DNA of 21,019 nt, taken from the NCBI GenBank assembly GCA_964528735.1, contig CAZGUV010000016.1, positions 1 through 21,019 of the forward strand. The letters are read 5' to 3'. This document shows, in pieces, positions 20,298 through 21,019 of this stretch. Below the pieces are notes generated by a model. That model was not told where the DNA came from, did no database searches, and saw only the letters and a list, made by a program, of their open reading frames with translations. The translations under genes were made by a program, and so were the position numbers. The stretch comes from CAYNND01 sp964528735. Its GTDB lineage: Bacteria; Patescibacteriota; Minisyncoccia; Phycocordibacterales; UBA2100. The number at the start of each line of letters is the position of its first letter. Positions within the stretch are counted from its first letter, which is position 1.

Positions 20298-21019
20298 ATG
20301 GTAGACAAAATGAACGAAGGTTCAGCAAGTCCTGCTGAACGAGAATTACAAGTTTTTTCAGAAGAGATTACTCAGAAAGGTGGTTCGATAGATATGTATC
20401 GTCGCTTGGTGCAAATCGCAGACTCAGCGTCAGAGCGTGTTGCTACAATGGCGCGAGATCTTCAGTCAAAGGTTGTCGAGTCGTTTTCAAAGCGACCTGA
20501 AAGTATAGGAATACTTTCAGCAGCATTCCTATCTATGTTTCTTGCGACAAATGCGGGTGATGCACAGGAGCGCAAAGATTTACCGAGTGTTTTGCAAATC
20601 GTCGTGCCTTTCCCTGCGGGTGGTCCATCTGATGCTGTAGCTCGTACACTCGCCGAAGCGCTTAAGGGTCAACTTCCTGCTGGGGTGACTCCTATCGTCG
20701 TTAATAGACCAGGTGCTGGTGGTATTGTAGCGGCACAGAGTGTTTCAAACTCAAGTCCATCAGGTCGTGAACTTCTCTTTTTCAACTCAGGATTTACCAA
20801 CGCAGAGCACAATGAGAATTTCCCGAGACAGCTGAGTCCGCGAAATATGATTCCGGTCGGGCTCATTAACCAAGGTGGACTCGTACTTGTTGCGTCAAAA
20901 GATTTTCCAGGCTCGACAGTTGACGAATTTCTCCAGTGGTTGATAGATAATAAGAAGTCACTTGCGCACGGAGGTTTCGGTTCTCCATCGTATGTGTGTA
21001 CCTTACAGCTCGTTGCGCG
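20298..21019 (+). CDS. TctC/Bug-family solute-binding protein (partial, 3' end off window)
   Basis: 240 codons are visible and the frame stays open to the last base. From about residue 98 it matches the tripartite tricarboxylate transporter binding proteins: LQIVVPFPAGGPSDAVAR, then IVVNRPGAGGIVAAQSV and GRELLFFNSG. The PAGGPSD loop and the PGAGG loop are the family's substrate-carboxylate-binding loops. The N-terminus is odd: about 65 charged, helical residues (starting MVDKMNEGSASPAEREL) precede a signal-like stretch SKRPESIGILSAAFLSMFLA (64-83) followed by NAGDAQ. So a Sec signal or anchor seems to carry a long cytoplasmic extension. ATG 20298 is fixed by the -10 box; ATG 20310 is a later alternative. 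No TctA/TctB genes are in view. Confidence 0.85.
   Translation, partial: MVDKMNEGSASPAERELQVFSEEITQKGGSIDMYRRLVQIADSASERVATMARDLQSKVVESFSKRPESIGILSAAFLSMFLATNAGDAQERKDLPSVLQIVVPFPAGGPSDAVARTLAEALKGQLPAGVTPIVVNRPGAGGIVAAQSVSNSSPSGRELLFFNSGFTNAEHNENFPRQLSPRNMIPVGLINQGGLVLVASKDFPGSTVDEFLQWLIDNKKSLAHGGFGSPSYVCTLQLVA

Noticed and set aside
1..21019. CRISPR arrays, insertion sequences, phage genes or toxin-antitoxin pairs
   Set aside because: No regularly spaced direct repeats, transposase or integrase motifs, terminal inverted repeats or phage structural genes were seen.

Overview
The window looks like chromosomal sequence from a small-genome bacterium, most likely Patescibacteria/CPR (Parcubacteria-like). 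This is inferred from overall character: short intergenic regions, promoters that abut start codons, single-domain versions of enzymes that are usually multidomain, a tRNA without encoded CCA, a large repeat-rich surface protein, and a DUF475/TerC protein next to rsmE. I could not run a taxonomic search. A run of 10 N at 10648-10657 shows it is a scaffolded (probably metagenomic) assembly.

Layout. 69-1094 (+): a membrane-anchored hypothetical protein coupled to a PduO-type cobalamin adenosyltransferase. 1106-1603 (-): a GC-rich, self-contained unit encoding a 90-residue secreted protein, with its own promoter, a folded 115-base leader, a Shine-Dalgarno site and a weak terminator. 1667-4129 (+): an 820-residue secreted or surface protein with a Cys-rich head, a short repeat array, poly-Gln and coiled coil. 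4162-5594 (+): two overlapping SAM methyltransferases. 5656-5728 (+): tRNA-His. 5796-7089 (-): an EamA-type permease followed by a stand-alone riboflavin kinase. 7119-10243 (-): a membrane-anchored beta-rich protein and a rifampin-phosphotransferase-like PEP-utilising enzyme.

10262-16632 (-): a complete tryptophan operon in the order trpE-G-D-F-C-B-A. Every junction is either a 4-base ATGA overlap or a stop codon separated from ATG by one base. Its ~236-base leader (16868-16633) is a T-box riboswitch: the 14-base T-box element, a canonical antiterminator with UGGN bulge, a competing intrinsic terminator, and a possible UGG (Trp) specifier in a very short Stem I. Uncharged tRNA should turn the operon on. 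The chorismate-to-tryptophan pathway is encoded in full, and TrpE keeps residues expected of a feedback site.

16954-19112 (+): rsmE, a DUF475/TerC-family membrane protein and a single-RRM RNA-binding protein, ending at a strong two-way terminator. 19194-21019: two divergent solute-binding proteins of unrelated transporter families, a TRAP DctP homologue with no signal peptide (-) and a TctC/Bug homologue with an unusual N-terminal extension (+, running off the end), with no membrane transporter subunits in view.

A theme across the window is that most transcription units have a TANNNT -10 box ending 6-7 bases before ATG, which predicts leaderless mRNAs. The exceptions are the first gene, the T-box-controlled trp operon and the GC-rich orphan gene.
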